Positions 29,708 through 38,689 of a stretch of DNA of 45,601 nt are shown here, one piece after another. Position numbers and translations under genes: made by a program. Origin of the DNA: Stutzerimonas stutzeri (GTDB lineage: Bacteria; Pseudomonadota; Gammaproteobacteria; Pseudomonadales; Pseudomonadaceae); assembly GCF_024448935.1 (NCBI RefSeq), contig NZ_JAMOIE010000032.1, forward strand, positions 1 through 45,601, in the 5' to 3' direction. Below the pieces are notes generated by a model that did no database searches, was not told the DNA's origin, and worked only from the letters and a program-made list of their open reading frames with translations. The stretch's first letter is position 1; the number at the start of each line of letters is the position of its first letter.

Positions 29708-31393
29708 ATGCTCTCCAGATTACGTCTGCAAACGAAGCTTCTCATCCTCGTGTTAGGTCCAATCCTCTTGCTGGCCATACTTCTCAGCGGCATCTCCGTG
29801 CTCACGCTGCAGGAATTGGCGGCCAAGCAGGAGGCAGAGACACGTGAAAATCTCGTTCGGGACCGCCGCGCGGAACTGGAAAACTACGTGCAGCTTGCTC
29901 GGAAGATGATTGCCCCCATCTACGACAGCTCCGCCTCGGACGACCCAGATGCACGAGACCGTGCCGTGGCCATTCTGGAAACGCTCTCCTACGGCAAGGA
30001 CGGCTATTTTTGGGGCTACGACGAACAAAGCGTGCGGGTCCTGCAGGGCAACACCAAGGACAAGATTGGGCAGAGCTTCTACGATTATCGTGACCCCAGC
30101 GGCAAGTACGCCATTCGTGAGCTCGTTCGGGCCGGGATGGATGGTAGCCGTTACGTCGATTACACTTTTGTGCTGGGTAGCAGCACGACACTAGTCCCGA
30201 AGATCGGTTATGCCGAGCATTTGCCGAAATGGAAAATGGTCTTTGGTACGTCTCTCAACCTGGACGGGGTAGAGCGCGATGTACAGGCAGCTCGGGAATC
30301 GTTTCAGGACGATATCGACGAACTGTTGGTTGTCATGGTGGGCTCCGCCCTCGGGTTGTTGGTGTTGATTGCCCTGCTGGCGACTGCCATGAGCCGCACG
30401 CTGCTACGACCACTCATGCTGATAAAGGCCAAGCTCGATGACATGGCTTCCGGTGAGGGCGATCTGACCCACCGCCTGCCGGTTACCAGCCAGGACGAAC
30501 TGGGCGATCTGGCTTCCTCGTTCAATCGCTTCGTCGATAAGATTCACGGCCTGGTTCAACAGGTTTCGAAGACTACCGGTCAGCTGACTACGCTGGTTGC
30601 CAGCGTCGCCAGCCAGGCGCAGCGTTCCGAGCAGGCGATGGCAGCGCAGCGTCATGAAACCGATCAGGTGGCGACCGCGATCAACGAGATGTCGGCCGCT
30701 GCCCAGGAAGTGGCGATGAGCGCACAGCGCGCCGCCGAAGCCGCTCAGGAAGCGGATCAGCGGGGCCAGGGCGCCAAGCGAATCGTGGACGGCAGCATTC
30801 AGCAGATCCACGATCTGGTCGGCGAGCTGCGTAACAGCGGCGAATCGCTGGGCGGGCTGCAGAAAGATGTGGAAGGCATCGTAGGCGTACTTGACGTGAT
30901 TCGGGCGGTCGCGGAGCAGACCAACCTGCTGGCGCTCAACGCCGCCATCGAAGCGGCACGCGCCGGCGAAGCCGGCCGCGGGTTCGCAGTGGTCGCTGAC
31001 GAGGTGCGAGCGCTCGCCAGCCGTACCCAGCAGAGTACGGTAGAAATTCAGGGCATGGTTGACCGCCTACAGAACACCACGGCAATGACGGTCACAGGCA
31101 TGGGCCGTGCCGGGCAGCAGGGCGAAAGCACTCGGGTCCAGTCCAACCAGGCGGGCGAATCGCTGGATGCGATTGCCGCGCTGATCGGCACCATAAACTC
31201 TATGAACGCCCAGATCGCCAGCGCAGCCGAGGAGCAGACCGCGGTCGCCGAAGAAATCAACCGCAGCGTTCATCACATCGCCGATGCGGTTGACAGCGTG
31301 GCGCAGGAGGCCGCCGAAGGCGCTCAGACCTCCCGGGAACTCAATGGCCTGGCCGAGAATCTGCAACGCCTGGTCGGGCAGTTCCGTATCTGA
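29708..31393 (+). CDS. Methyl-accepting chemotaxis protein with Cache sensor domain
   Basis: A 561-residue chemoreceptor. TM1 is about residues 10-33, a periplasmic single Cache domain about 35-195 ([43 protein letters not shown]) and TM2 about 205-228. HAMP is about 229-282 ([20 protein letters not shown]). The signalling hairpin tip is near 403-440 ([20 protein letters not shown] and [18 protein letters not shown]). No C-terminal CheR-binding pentapeptide is seen. Related Cache receptors sense small organic acids, but the ligand is not readable here. Confidence 0.93.
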   Translation: MLSRLRLQTKLLILVLGPILLLAILLSGISVLTLQELAAKQEAETRENLVRDRRAELENYVQLARKMIAPIYDSSASDDPDARDRAVAILETLSYGKDGYFWGYDEQSVRVLQGNTKDKIGQSFYDYRDPSGKYAIRELVRAGMDGSRYVDYTFVLGSSTTLVPKIGYAEHLPKWKMVFGTSLNLDGVERDVQAARESFQDDIDELLVVMVGSALGLLVLIALLATAMSRTLLRPLMLIKAKLDDMASGEGDLTHRLPVTSQDELGDLASSFNRFVDKIHGLVQQVSKTTGQLTTLVASVASQAQRSEQAMAAQRHETDQVATAINEMSAAAQEVAMSAQRAAEAAQEADQRGQGAKRIVDGSIQQIHDLVGELRNSGESLGGLQKDVEGIVGVLDVIRAVAEQTNLLALNAAIEAARAGEAGRGFAVVADEVRALASRTQQSTVEIQGMVDRLQNTTAMTVTGMGRAGQQGESTRVQSNQAGESLDAIAALIGTINSMNAQIASAAEEQTAVAEEINRSVHHIADAVDSVAQEAAEGAQTSRELNGLAENLQRLVGQFRI

Positions 31394-31407
31394 GCCATCA
31401 TCGACGA

Positions 31408-31426
31408 GGCGGGCGCAATGCCCGCC
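31408..31426 (+). terminator. Hairpin after the chemoreceptor gene
   Basis: GGCGGGC/GCCCGCC with loop GCAAT, 14 nt after the stop, without a T tract. Confidence 0.5.
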
Positions 31427-31799
31427 CTGTCGAGGGCTCCCGGCGGGGTTTCGGTCGGGTTCCCATCAAGCCGACCATCGGTGATGCCGTCTGGCGCAAC
31501 GATGCGCACCGAAGCGACGCAACCCGGGCCATAGGACCCTATGGCCCCGTCCGCTCTACGGCATGGTCGCATTCCTGTGCTTGCCTAGACGGTTGAAGCT
31601 TGCTCCTAACTTAACGGATCGGAGCAAATTGTTCATTCCGGGTATAAAGCGCCTCCTTTTAGTAACTCAGCAAATAGATGGGGAGAGACTGGCAGTGGTT
31701 AAGCTTCCTGGGTGGGTTAGGTTTCAGCTAGCGAAGGCGAATCATGCCCAGGGTAGGCCTGCATTCCGATCATCACCCCCGTCGGTCGTCCAGGCTCCG
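31427..31799. other. Non-coding stretch at the edge of the cassette array
   Basis: No gene could be supported. A 7-bp inverted repeat (TTGCTCC at 31600, GGAGCAA at 31621) is present but lacks attC core sites. This region joins the core chromosome to the cassette array. Confidence 0.5.
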
Positions 31800-31877
31800 T
31801 TAGCGCAGGTCTCGGACAACCCGCCTGCTGAGAGCGTCCTGCACGGCTGGTAAACTTCGGCGAGTCGGCCTTGATGC

Positions 31878-32006
31878 CATGGTGCCTGGGAATAGAGATA
31901 CGAGGCGATCTCGCTCGACTTCAAACAACTGAGGCCAAGGGGAGTCGTACCAGTGCAGTTCTACGTCTTCGTAGATGGCGGCGTGGAGCGACTCTTCTTC
32001 GGTCAT
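31878..32006 (-). pseudogene. GrpB-family protein, N-terminal fragment
   Basis: The frame starts MTEEESLHAAIYEDVELHWY and continues DSPWPQLFEVERDRLVSLFPGTM, the N-terminal pattern of GrpB/UPF0157 proteins (normally about 170 residues). The next expected motif, an EHIGSTAVPG-like sequence, is missing in every frame and the ORF ends at 31800 in unrelated sequence. The start codon lies 18 nt from an attC-like site, as in an integron cassette, so this is a cassette truncated at its 3' end. Confidence 0.55.
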
Positions 32007-32023
32007 GGTTGGTTTTCTACTAG

Positions 32024-32104
32024 GCCTAACGCCTGAGCTGAGGGGCTTTTGCGAAGCAGGCGCAGCCTGAGTAGTAAAAGTCCCTCTCCAACGATTCGTT
32101 GGCC
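32024..32104 (-). repeat. attC-like site A (integron cassette)
   Basis: Read on the minus strand the 81-bp imperfect palindrome ends in GTTAGGC, a match to the GTTRRRY core, with its partner GGCCAAC at the other end. Inner arms GAGGGACTTTT and AAAAGCCCCTC pair with one mismatch. It begins 25 nt after the stop of the GFA gene, as expected for the site of that cassette. Confidence 0.75.
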
Positions 32105-32128
32105 GCTACATCATCGAGCGAACTGAGG

Positions 32129-32563
32129 CTACTCTGCGATGCTTTCGCCCGTGCCGCCCATTTCCTCCGGGACATTTTTCAGCTTAGGCAATCCATCCTT
32201 TATCCTTAGGAACGCCTCCTGGTAATGGACATGAACACCCGGTTGGTAGGGGAAATCCGGAATCACCGCCGCGTATACATCAATCAGGCCCATGTTTGGA
32301 TGCTCGGTTAGTATGTGACCGCCGCAGATTTTGCACCATTTCCGATAACTGTTTGGCGTCTTGTTGTATGTCCCGATTTTGTCGGCACCTTGGGTAATTT
32401 TTACGGCCTCGGGCTTCCAGAGTGTAAAGGCATTTACTGGCCCCGCTGACCAGTGGCGACACGACTCACAATGACAATAGCCCATGGCGGCCGGCTCGCC
32501 GGTCACGGATAATCGAATTGCGCCGCAGAAGCAGCTCCCTTTATACGTCTGTTTGTCGGTCAT
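32129..32563 (-). CDS. GFA-family (glutathione-dependent formaldehyde-activating-like) zinc protein
   Basis: This 144-residue protein has the Gfa zinc-binding cysteines: GSCFCGAIRLSV, MGYCHCESCRHWSAG and KWCKICGGHI. Most members have no proven reaction; GFA enzymes condense glutathione with formaldehyde. The start follows AGGAGGTACAAA, a near-perfect ribosome site. The gene is bounded by attC-like sites on both sides and is less GC-rich than core genes, so it is an integron cassette gene. Such proteins are common cassette cargo. Confidence 0.88.
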   Translation of the reverse strand: MTDKQTYKGSCFCGAIRLSVTGEPAAMGYCHCESCRHWSAGPVNAFTLWKPEAVKITQGADKIGTYNKTPNSYRKWCKICGGHILTEHPNMGLIDVYAAVIPDFPYQPGVHVHYQEAFLRIKDGLPKLKNVPEEMGGTGESIAE

Positions 32564-32638
32564 TTTGTACCTCCTGAGTCAGTTGCCATGGTCGTACGCT
32601 ATTTGATAACTATAGACTTCGCACCTTTTATTATAGGC

Positions 32639-32722
32639 GCCCAACGAACAGCGTTTATCTGCCGCCCCCGCCAAGCCAGCGTAGCTCACGATGTGCAGGG
32701 CGGCAGATAAACTTTGTTGAAC
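32639..32722 (-). repeat. attC-like site B
   Basis: Core-type ends GCCCAAC (32639-32645) and GTTGAAC (32716-32722) flank perfect 15-bp inner arms (32653-32667 and 32698-32712, GTTTATCTGCCGCCC and its inverse) around a 30-nt centre. On the minus strand the 3' core is GTTGGGC. It marks the start of the GFA cassette. Confidence 0.8.
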
Positions 32723-32975
32723 TGAACCGCCTACTGCTGACGGATGGATTTGGGAACTGTAAGGCCTTGTTGGGTGTTGTGCGGATGCGCGGGCTGACGA
32801 TGGCAGTCGTGGATGGATGCTGGCCCGCAAATGAGTGAGTCGACCAGCCGTAAACCCTGCCGGCGGGTGGACTGAAAGGTGGAAATCGACGTCCTCGTCG
32901 GCGTTATGGCGCATGGGTTCCCGGCGGTGGCATTGACTGTCGTCGCAGTGGCAGCGTGAGCGGGAAACGCCTTGA

Positions 32976-33721
32976 TCATGGTGGCCCCCGCAAGGGTGGT
33001 CGGCTTGTCCTGGCGGGCAGCACCTCGATGATACGCATCTGTCCTGCGCGACAGGCGGGGAGCATAACCATTCCAGCCGGGCCACCCGGTGCAGGAAGGC
33101 TGTGACCGATTCGACTACCGCAGCTTGGGGAGCCGGTGTCTGCAGCGCCGTTCGCGCGGCGGCCAGTTGCGCCGCCTTGTGCGCCGGCCCCAGTAGCCCA
33201 TAGTGACGGATGCGCTTGAAGCCTTTGGGCAGCACATGGGTGAGGAAGCGCTCGATAAACTCGCTGCCCGGCAGACGCAGGATGCGCCGTTTGCCGGAGG
33301 TGTCGTTGACCCGCACTCGCAATGCCGCCTCGCCCTGATCGATGGCGACGATGCGCTCGTTCGAGATCGCCACCCGATGGGTGTAGCGGCCCAGATAGTC
33401 CAGCACCTGCGCCGGCCCGCCCAAGGGCTGCTTGGCGTAGACCACCCACTCACGCTGGTAGCAGCGTGTCTTCACCTGTCGCCATTCGACGGTATCCCGT
33501 TCGGTCAAGGTTTGCTTCAGGCCGTCCATGAGGCGCCCGCGGAACACCTTGGAGAGCGCCTTGACGGGAAACAGGAAACCGCGTGTGGGAGTGCGCCACT
33601 GTCCCTCCGCCGTCAAGGCTCCGCCGGCCACTAGGGCATGTACATGCAGATGGCGGCCTAGGTTCTGTTGCCCGGTATGCAGCAACCCTTGGCGGACCTT
33701 AAGCGTTTGTTCAGAAGTCAC
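32976..33721 (-). pseudogene. IS91-family (IS801-like) transposase remnant
   Basis: The frame covers the HUH nuclease motif GRHLHVHALVAGGAL and continues LGRYTHRVAISNERIVAID, LPGSEFIERFLTHVLPKGFKR and IRHYGLLGPAHK, a typical IS91 Y2-transposase C-terminal half. The N-terminal zinc-finger region is missing. Near 33060 the frame shifts: the family ending CRAGQMRIIEVLP lies in another frame that stops at 32976. It is a dead remnant between two attC-like sites. Confidence 0.87.
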
Positions 33722-33738
33722 ATGGTTGACGCCAAGAA

Positions 33739-33808
33739 ATATAACGCCCGCGTAACGGGCGGGATTGGAGCGCCAGCGGAAAACCCGTCCCGGTTGACGC
33801 GGTTTGAT
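33739..33808 (+). repeat. attC-like site C
   Basis: ATATAAC and GTTTGAT ends flank arms GCGTAACGGGCGGG and CCCGTCCCGGTTGACGC. They pair fully if three single bases on one side are bulged out, the extrahelical pattern characteristic of attC. It lies directly upstream of the vapBC promoter. The core match is weaker than at the other sites. Confidence 0.65.
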
Positions 33809-33835
33809 GTGTATCTATACTGTCATCTATACACA
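33808..33835. promoter_or_regulatory. Probable vapBC operator
   Basis: TGTGTAT and ATACACA form an inverted repeat; inside it ATCTATAC occurs twice as a direct repeat (33813 and 33825). It lies 28 nt upstream of vapB, where VapBC complexes bind to repress their own operon. Confidence 0.55.
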
Positions 33836-33862
33836 TTGGCGCTTTCCATGAGGCTGAAAACA

Positions 33863-34057
33863 ATGCGAACCAATATTGAAATTGACGACAACCTGATGGA
33901 CGACGCTCTCAAGGCGACAGGGCTTAAAACCAAGAGAGAAGCCGTAGAGCTAGGCCTCAAGACGTTGATCAAATTGAAAAAACAAGAAGGGATCAAGCGG
34001 TTTAGAGGAAAGCTGGAATGGACTGGGGATCTCGACGATATGAGATATACGCAGTGA
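33863..34057 (+). CDS. vapB: VapB-family antitoxin
   Basis: A 64-residue protein. The N-terminal ribbon-helix-helix is MRTNIEIDDNLMDDALKATG followed by LKTKREAVELGLKTLIKLKK; the C-terminus (FRGKLEWTGDLDDMRYTQ) would bind the toxin. This is the MRTNIEID type of VapB. A Met five codons upstream is an alternative start. The stop overlaps the GTG start of vapC. It is on a cassette bounded by attC-like sites; toxin-antitoxin cassettes are common in chromosomal integrons and are thought to stabilise arrays. Confidence 0.88.
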   Translation: MRTNIEIDDNLMDDALKATGLKTKREAVELGLKTLIKLKKQEGIKRFRGKLEWTGDLDDMRYTQ

Positions 34058-34452
34058 TCCTCGTGGATTCCAGCGTCTGGATTGACTACTTTAGCGGAAA
34101 CGGTTCCCGGGAAGCTGACTTTCTTGATGAGACGCTTGGCAATCGCGCTGTCGCGATAGGGGATTTGATATTCACGGAAGTGCTTCAGGGATTTAGACAC
34201 GACAAAGACTACAAGACCGCTAGAGACTTGCTGGAAGAGTTCACGATCTTTGAACTGCTCGGAAAGGAGATGGCGATAAGGAGTGCGGAGAACTTTCGGA
34301 AACTGCGCAAGAAAGGCGTCATCATCAGAAAAACTGCCGACGTGATTATCGCTTCGTTCTGCATTGAGCATAAGCTTCCTCTGCTTTTCTCCGACAAGGA
34401 CTTCCGACCGTTTGTGGAACACCTCGGGCTGCGCGACGCGGCTCACACATAG
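34054..34452 (+). CDS. vapC: VapC-family PIN-domain ribonuclease toxin
   Basis: A 132-residue PIN-domain protein that starts at GTG within GTGA, overlapping the vapB stop: ILVDSSVWIDYFSG. Acidic catalytic residues are D5, E42 (TEVLQG), D96 (TADVIIA) and D114 or D116 (FSDKDF). VapC toxins cleave RNA, often tRNA or rRNA, when freed from VapB. An upstream in-frame Met at 34018 would extend into vapB and is unlikely. The gene ends just before attC-like site D. Base composition is lower in GC than the neighbouring core genes. Confidence 0.92.
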   Translation: MILVDSSVWIDYFSGNGSREADFLDETLGNRAVAIGDLIFTEVLQGFRHDKDYKTARDLLEEFTIFELLGKEMAIRSAENFRKLRKKGVIIRKTADVIIASFCIEHKLPLLFSDKDFRPFVEHLGLRDAAHT

Positions 34453-34507
34453 CGCCCGAGCTAAGCCGAGCCGCGAAACGGCGTCGGCTTGAGCGAATTC
34501 GTTATGC
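34447..34507 (+). repeat. attC-like site D
   Basis: A 61-bp palindrome ending in GTTATGC with arms GAGCTAAGCCGAGCCGC and GGCGTCGGCTTGAGC. This closely follows the short attC form of mobile integron cassettes. The 5' core is degenerate (ACATAGC instead of GCATAAC). It directly follows vapC. Confidence 0.85.
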
Positions 34508-34794
34508 CACAGCTGGCCGTGAACCATCACGCTTTTCCCCCGGCCGCCCGCAGCCTGACCCCTTGGCCGACACACTGCACCACGATCCGGTTGCCGCAAT
34601 GCCTGAAGTCTTGGACGTCACCGAAGCCACCGGCGCTCGAGAACCGAGTGATGCGACAGGTTCTGTGAACCAGCCAAGTCATGCTGCGAACGTCGCGATG
34701 CGCTGGCCGAGCCCATTGACTACTGAACGAAGCGACCCGACACGTGACGCGGACCGGCCGAAGGAATGACCCCGGATGATCTTGGTCCAGTGGG
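34508..34794 (+). other. Cassette body without a convincing gene
   Basis: The sequence between attC-like sites D and E is cassette-sized (about 365 bp including the site). Open frames exist on both strands (54 codons from the ATG in GTTATGCC on plus; about 110 codons on minus) but none has a ribosome site with protein-like composition. It may be non-coding or hold a promoter or small RNA. Confidence 0.5.
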
Positions 34795-34872
34795 GCATAA
34801 CGCTTGCCATCTCCGGTGACAAAACCAGGGCGAAGCGGAGGTTTTGGCATCAGGTGCATGGCCTGGTTAGCT
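34795..34872 (+). repeat. attC-like site E
   Basis: Core-type ends GCATAAC (34795-34801) and GTTAGCT (34866-34872) flank arms that include CAAAACC and GGTTTTG plus partial outer pairing (GCCAT / ATGGC). It is the last attC-like site seen in the array. Confidence 0.7.
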
Positions 34873-35457
34873 ATCGATCCTCGTGCAAGCGACCTTCCAC
34901 ATATTTATGAAGGATGCTGGCAACAAGTGTTTGGTAGGGGATGACTTCTGCCCAATGTCATCAACTTAAGCCCCCAACCCTGTCAGGGGCAATTGAGGGC
35001 ATTGTGGTGTTCTTGGCTTGTCCGGTCAGCGCGTGCAGTATCATTGAAGGTGCCCGCGGTACAGCGCGCGCAGTGTTCGGCATTCCAAGCTAAGCCCTGA
35101 AAGTTTACCTGTTCATATACACAGCATAGAAACCGCTCTGCGCCCCCCATACAGGCGCTAGCCTAGATCGGGACCTGAAGCGCTGGCCGTGGGTTTTCTG
35201 GTCCCCTGTGCAGCGTGCCTGGCAGGTAAGCTCGGCAAGATTGATTGTCAGCTTTACCCATGCAAAGGCAATGGATAAGGTGGCGGCATCAAAGCACGGC
35301 AGGCCTGTAGATCCAGGGATGGCCCTCCGCTCGTACGCGTTCAGCCAGTGCAGACTTACACGCCATCCCTTCGCTTACTGCGCATCGTCCGCTCAAAGCC
35401 GCGTCACAGTTTATTTACCGGCGCTTCCACAGGATGGAGGCGCACGAGGAGTTACGC
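34873..35457. other. Non-coding stretch between cassette array and hsdM
   Basis: About 585 bases with no supported gene. It holds a LexA-type site (35109-35124) and presumably the hsdM promoter. The transition from cassette array to restriction-modification locus falls here, and no integrase gene is present. Confidence 0.5.
35109..35124. promoter_or_regulatory. LexA (SOS) box
   Basis: CTGTTCATATACACAG fits CTGT-N8-ACAG exactly, with an AT-rich centre. No SOS gene follows directly; hsdM starts 334 nt downstream. It may be a leftover promoter of a lost gene, such as a LexA-controlled integron integrase, or control the locus downstream. Confidence 0.6.
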
Positions 35458-37386
35458 ATGACAGATTTGGCCACGTTGTCGCACGCATTGCTTGCGGCCG
35501 TTCCCGCCGATGGCAGCAGCATCGGCAATCAAACGCTGCTTTCGCGTCTGCAAGGCCAGTTCGCCGAATTGAGTGACGAACAGTTTCGCGCCGCTCGTGA
35601 TGAGCTGATAGCGCAGGGCGTATTGCTCAAAGGTCGTGGGCGCGGCGGTTCCGTATCCCGTGTTTCGGCCACTGGCATCAGCCTTGCGGACCAGGCGCTG
35701 AGCAACGCGCGTGAACGTCGCGAGCCCGGTGTATCTGAAGTGCCGGCCAATTATCTGGTGCAAGCCGCAAGCAAGACCAAACCCGTCAAACTGCAGCCCG
35801 CCACCAGCCTGGCGGCGATGGAGAAAACCCTCTGGGCCACCGCCGACAAGCTGCGCGCCAATATGGACGCCGCCGAGTACAAGCACATCGTGCTCGGGCT
35901 GATCTTTCTCAAGTACATCTCCGATAGCTTCGCCGGCCGCCGCGCCGAGCTGGAAGCCAAGTTTGCCGACGAGAACGACGACTACTACCTGGGCGACGAT
36001 GCTCTTGGAAAAGATGGCGAACTGCTCGCTGCCGAACTGGAGGACCGCGACTACTACCGCGAGGTCAACGCGTTCTGGGTACCGGAGGTGGCGCGTTGGG
36101 AGTTCATCCGTGCCGCCGCCAAACAGGTGGATATCGGCAAGAAAATCGACGACGCCCTGGCCGCCATCGAGGCGGAAAACCCCAAGCTGAAGAACATCCT
36201 CGACAAACGCTACGCCCGCGCCCAATTGCCGGACGGCAAACTCGGCGAGCTGGTGGACCTGATCTCCACCATCGGCTTTGGCGACGACGCCAACAAGGCC
36301 CGCGACCTGCTCGGCCAGGTCTACGAGTACTTCCTCGGCCAGTTCGCCAGCGCCGAAGGCAAGAAGGGCGAGCAGTTCTATACGCCGGCCAGCATCGTCA
36401 AAACCCTGGTAGCGGTGCTCAACCCGCACCACGGCAAGGTGTATGACCCGTGTTGCGGCAGTGGCGGCATGTTCGTGCAGTCGGAGAAATTCATTGAAGC
36501 CCACGGCGGCAAGCTGGGCGACGTGTCCATCTACGGCCAGGAATCCAACCCCACCACCTGGCGCCTGGCGGCAATGAACCTGGCCATTCGCGGCATCGAC
36601 TTCAATTTGGGCAAGGAGCCGGCGGATACCTTTATCCGCAACCAGCATTCAGACCTGCGCGCCGACTTCGTACTGGCCAACCCGCCATTCAACGTCAGCG
36701 ACTGGTGGCACGGCAGCCTGGAAGGCGACCCGCGCTGGGTCTACGGCACGCCACCGCAAGGCAACGCCAACTACGCCTGGCTGCAACACATGCTCTATCA
36801 CCTCAAACCCAACGGCCGCGCCGGCATCGTGTTGGCCAACGGCTCCATGAGCTCCGGCCAGAACAGCGAAGGCGACATCCGCAAGGCCATGGTCGAGGCC
36901 GATGTGGTGGACGTGATGGTCGCGCTGCCAGGTCAGCTGTTCTTCAACACGCAGATTCCCGCCTGCCTGTGGTTTCTCGCTAGACAGAAAACCGCCCGCC
37001 CCGGCGAAGTGCTGTTCATCGACGCGCGCAAACTCGGCACCAGCGTCAGCCGTGTGCAGATCGAGCTGCTTGAGGCCGATATCGAACGCATCGCGCAAAC
37101 TGTAGCTGACTGGCGCGGCGAGCCGCTGGATAAGGGGGGTGCGATCGGCGATTACACCGACATTCCCGGCTTCTGCCGCAGCGTCAAACTGGCGGAAATC
37201 GCCGAGCACGGCCATGTACTCACGCCGGGTCGCTATGTCGGTGCAGAGGAAGTGGAGGACGACGACGAAGCCTTTGCCGAGAAGATGCAGCGGCTCACCC
37301 AGCAGCTCGGCGAGCAGATGCAGAAGGGCGCAGAACTCGATCAGTTGATCCGGCAGAAGCTGGGGGGGCTGGGGTATGAGGTCTGA
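35458..37386 (+). CDS. hsdM: HsdM, type I restriction-modification methyltransferase subunit
   Basis: A 642-residue N6-adenine methyltransferase. Residues 1 to about 70 form a winged-helix-like extension ([18 protein letters not shown], then a GRGRGG loop) and about 125-280 form the HsdM N-terminal helical domain ([20 protein letters not shown]). The catalytic domain has motif I D330PCCGSGGMF and motif IV N408PPFN. The start at 35458 follows GAGGAGTTACGC. It overlaps hsdS by 11 nt. It methylates the site chosen by HsdS and is part of the M2S and R2M2S complexes. Confidence 0.95.
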   Translation: MTDLATLSHALLAAVPADGSSIGNQTLLSRLQGQFAELSDEQFRAARDELIAQGVLLKGRGRGGSVSRVSATGISLADQALSNARERREPGVSEVPANYLVQAASKTKPVKLQPATSLAAMEKTLWATADKLRANMDAAEYKHIVLGLIFLKYISDSFAGRRAELEAKFADENDDYYLGDDALGKDGELLAAELEDRDYYREVNAFWVPEVARWEFIRAAAKQVDIGKKIDDALAAIEAENPKLKNILDKRYARAQLPDGKLGELVDLISTIGFGDDANKARDLLGQVYEYFLGQFASAEGKKGEQFYTPASIVKTLVAVLNPHHGKVYDPCCGSGGMFVQSEKFIEAHGGKLGDVSIYGQESNPTTWRLAAMNLAIRGIDFNLGKEPADTFIRNQHSDLRADFVLANPPFNVSDWWHGSLEGDPRWVYGTPPQGNANYAWLQHMLYHLKPNGRAGIVLANGSMSSGQNSEGDIRKAMVEADVVDVMVALPGQLFFNTQIPACLWFLARQKTARPGEVLFIDARKLGTSVSRVQIELLEADIERIAQTVADWRGEPLDKGGAIGDYTDIPGFCRSVKLAEIAEHGHVLTPGRYVGAEEVEDDDEAFAEKMQRLTQQLGEQMQKGAELDQLIRQKLGGLGYEV

Positions 37387-38689
37387 GTGGCCGCTAAAAC
37401 CTCTTGAGGATATAGCTACAGAAGTGACTGTCGGGTTTGTAGGTTCAATGGCTTCGGAGTACGTCGACAATGGTGTTCCATTTTTGCGGTCTTTGAACGT
37501 CGACCCTTTTGGTATCAACACTAGCGATTTGAAGTTCGTCAGCGCCGAGTTTCACCAGCGCATCAAAAAGTCAGCATTGCGTCCTGGCGATGTCGTCATC
37601 GTTCGGACGGGGAAGCCGGGCACATGCGCAGTCATTCCTGAGTGGCTGAATGATGCCAACTGCTCTGACTTAGTTATTGCACGTTGCGGGGCTGAAATTC
37701 GGCCACGATTTCTTTGTTATTGGATTAATTCAGCTGCTTCCCACCACATTTCTTCTCATCTGGTTGGTGCGGTTCAGCAACACTTCAATGTTGGTGCGGC
37801 TAAGAAAATGTTGGTCGCTACGCCAAGCTTATTTGCTCAAGATCAGGTGATATCGATTTTGGGTAGTATCGACGACCGCATCACCCTGCTACGCGAAACC
37901 AACGCCACCCTGGAAGCCATCGCTCAGGCACTGTTCAAATCCTGGTTCGTCGATTTCGACCCCGTGCGCGCCAAGGCCGAAGGCCGCCAGCCGGAAGGCA
38001 TGGACGCCCCCACTGCCGCCCTGTTCCCCGATAGCTTCGAAGAGTCTGAGCTGGGGTTGGTGCCGAAGGGGTGGGGGGTTGTTCCGTTCCTTGATGCTTG
38101 CGATCTGCAAGGCGGGGCTCAACCACCGGCGGCAACATTCATCGATGAGCCTAGAGATGGTTATGTCCGGTTATTACAGATCCGAGATTTCTCGACCGAT
38201 GCCCACAAAACCTATATTCCGGACACTGGAAAGCTAAAAAAGGTCACGGAAGACGACGTTCTTATTGGACGCTATGGCTCCGCTAGTGGAGACAAGGCGA
38301 AGGATTCCCTTGGTCGTGTCTGTCGAGGCCTGAGTGGCTCTTACAACGTGGCTTTGATGAAACTATGCCCTGTCCAGGTCGGGCGGGAATATGCTTTCCA
38401 AATGGTTAGTGACTCCTCTTTTTATAGATATTTACAGGGCGTGAGTTCTAAGGCCGTTCAGTCGGGGTTTTCCAAAGCTGAACTTGGTCAGTACAAAGTT
38501 ATCATGCCATCAAGTGATCTTGCAGAAGCCTTTGAGCAGTTCGGTAAGGCTGTATGGGAACGTGTTAAGGCGAACAGAGAGCTAGCCCAAACCCTCACCC
38601 AACTCCGAGACACCCTCTTGCCCCGCCTGATCTCCGGCCAACTGCGCCTGCCGGAAGCCCAAGAACAATTGGAGGACGCCTTGGCATGA
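37376..38689 (+). CDS. hsdS: HsdS, type I restriction-modification specificity subunit
   Basis: A 437-residue protein with two target-recognition domains (about 1-165 and 225-390). Each is followed by a conserved helical spacer: [38 protein letters not shown] in the middle, written here only by its DDR and FDPVRAK ends, and [20 protein letters not shown] at the end. The start is inside the hsdM stop region. The recognition domains are visibly richer in A and T than the spacers and than hsdM, which suggests exchange of target specificity. The DNA target cannot be predicted. Confidence 0.93.
   Translation: MRSEWPLKPLEDIATEVTVGFVGSMASEYVDNGVPFLRSLNVDPFGINTSDLKFVSAEFHQRIKKSALRPGDVVIVRTGKPGTCAVIPEWLNDANCSDLVIARCGAEIRPRFLCYWINSAASHHISSHLVGAVQQHFNVGAAKKMLVATPSLFAQDQVISILGSIDDRITLLRETNATLEAIAQALFKSWFVDFDPVRAKAEGRQPEGMDAPTAALFPDSFEESELGLVPKGWGVVPFLDACDLQGGAQPPAATFIDEPRDGYVRLLQIRDFSTDAHKTYIPDTGKLKKVTEDDVLIGRYGSASGDKAKDSLGRVCRGLSGSYNVALMKLCPVQVGREYAFQMVSDSSFYRYLQGVSSKAVQSGFSKAELGQYKVIMPSSDLAEAFEQFGKAVWERVKANRELAQTLTQLRDTLLPRLISGQLRLPEAQEQLEDALA

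Noticed and set aside
31600..31627. Inverted repeat TTGCTCC/GGAGCAA as a sixth attC site
   Set aside because: No RYYYAAC/GTTRRRY core pair flanks it and the arms are too short.
34527..34859. 110-codon minus-strand frame in the gene-less cassette
   Set aside because: It is arginine- and serine-rich without a ribosome site and runs into attC-like site E; not convincing as a protein.
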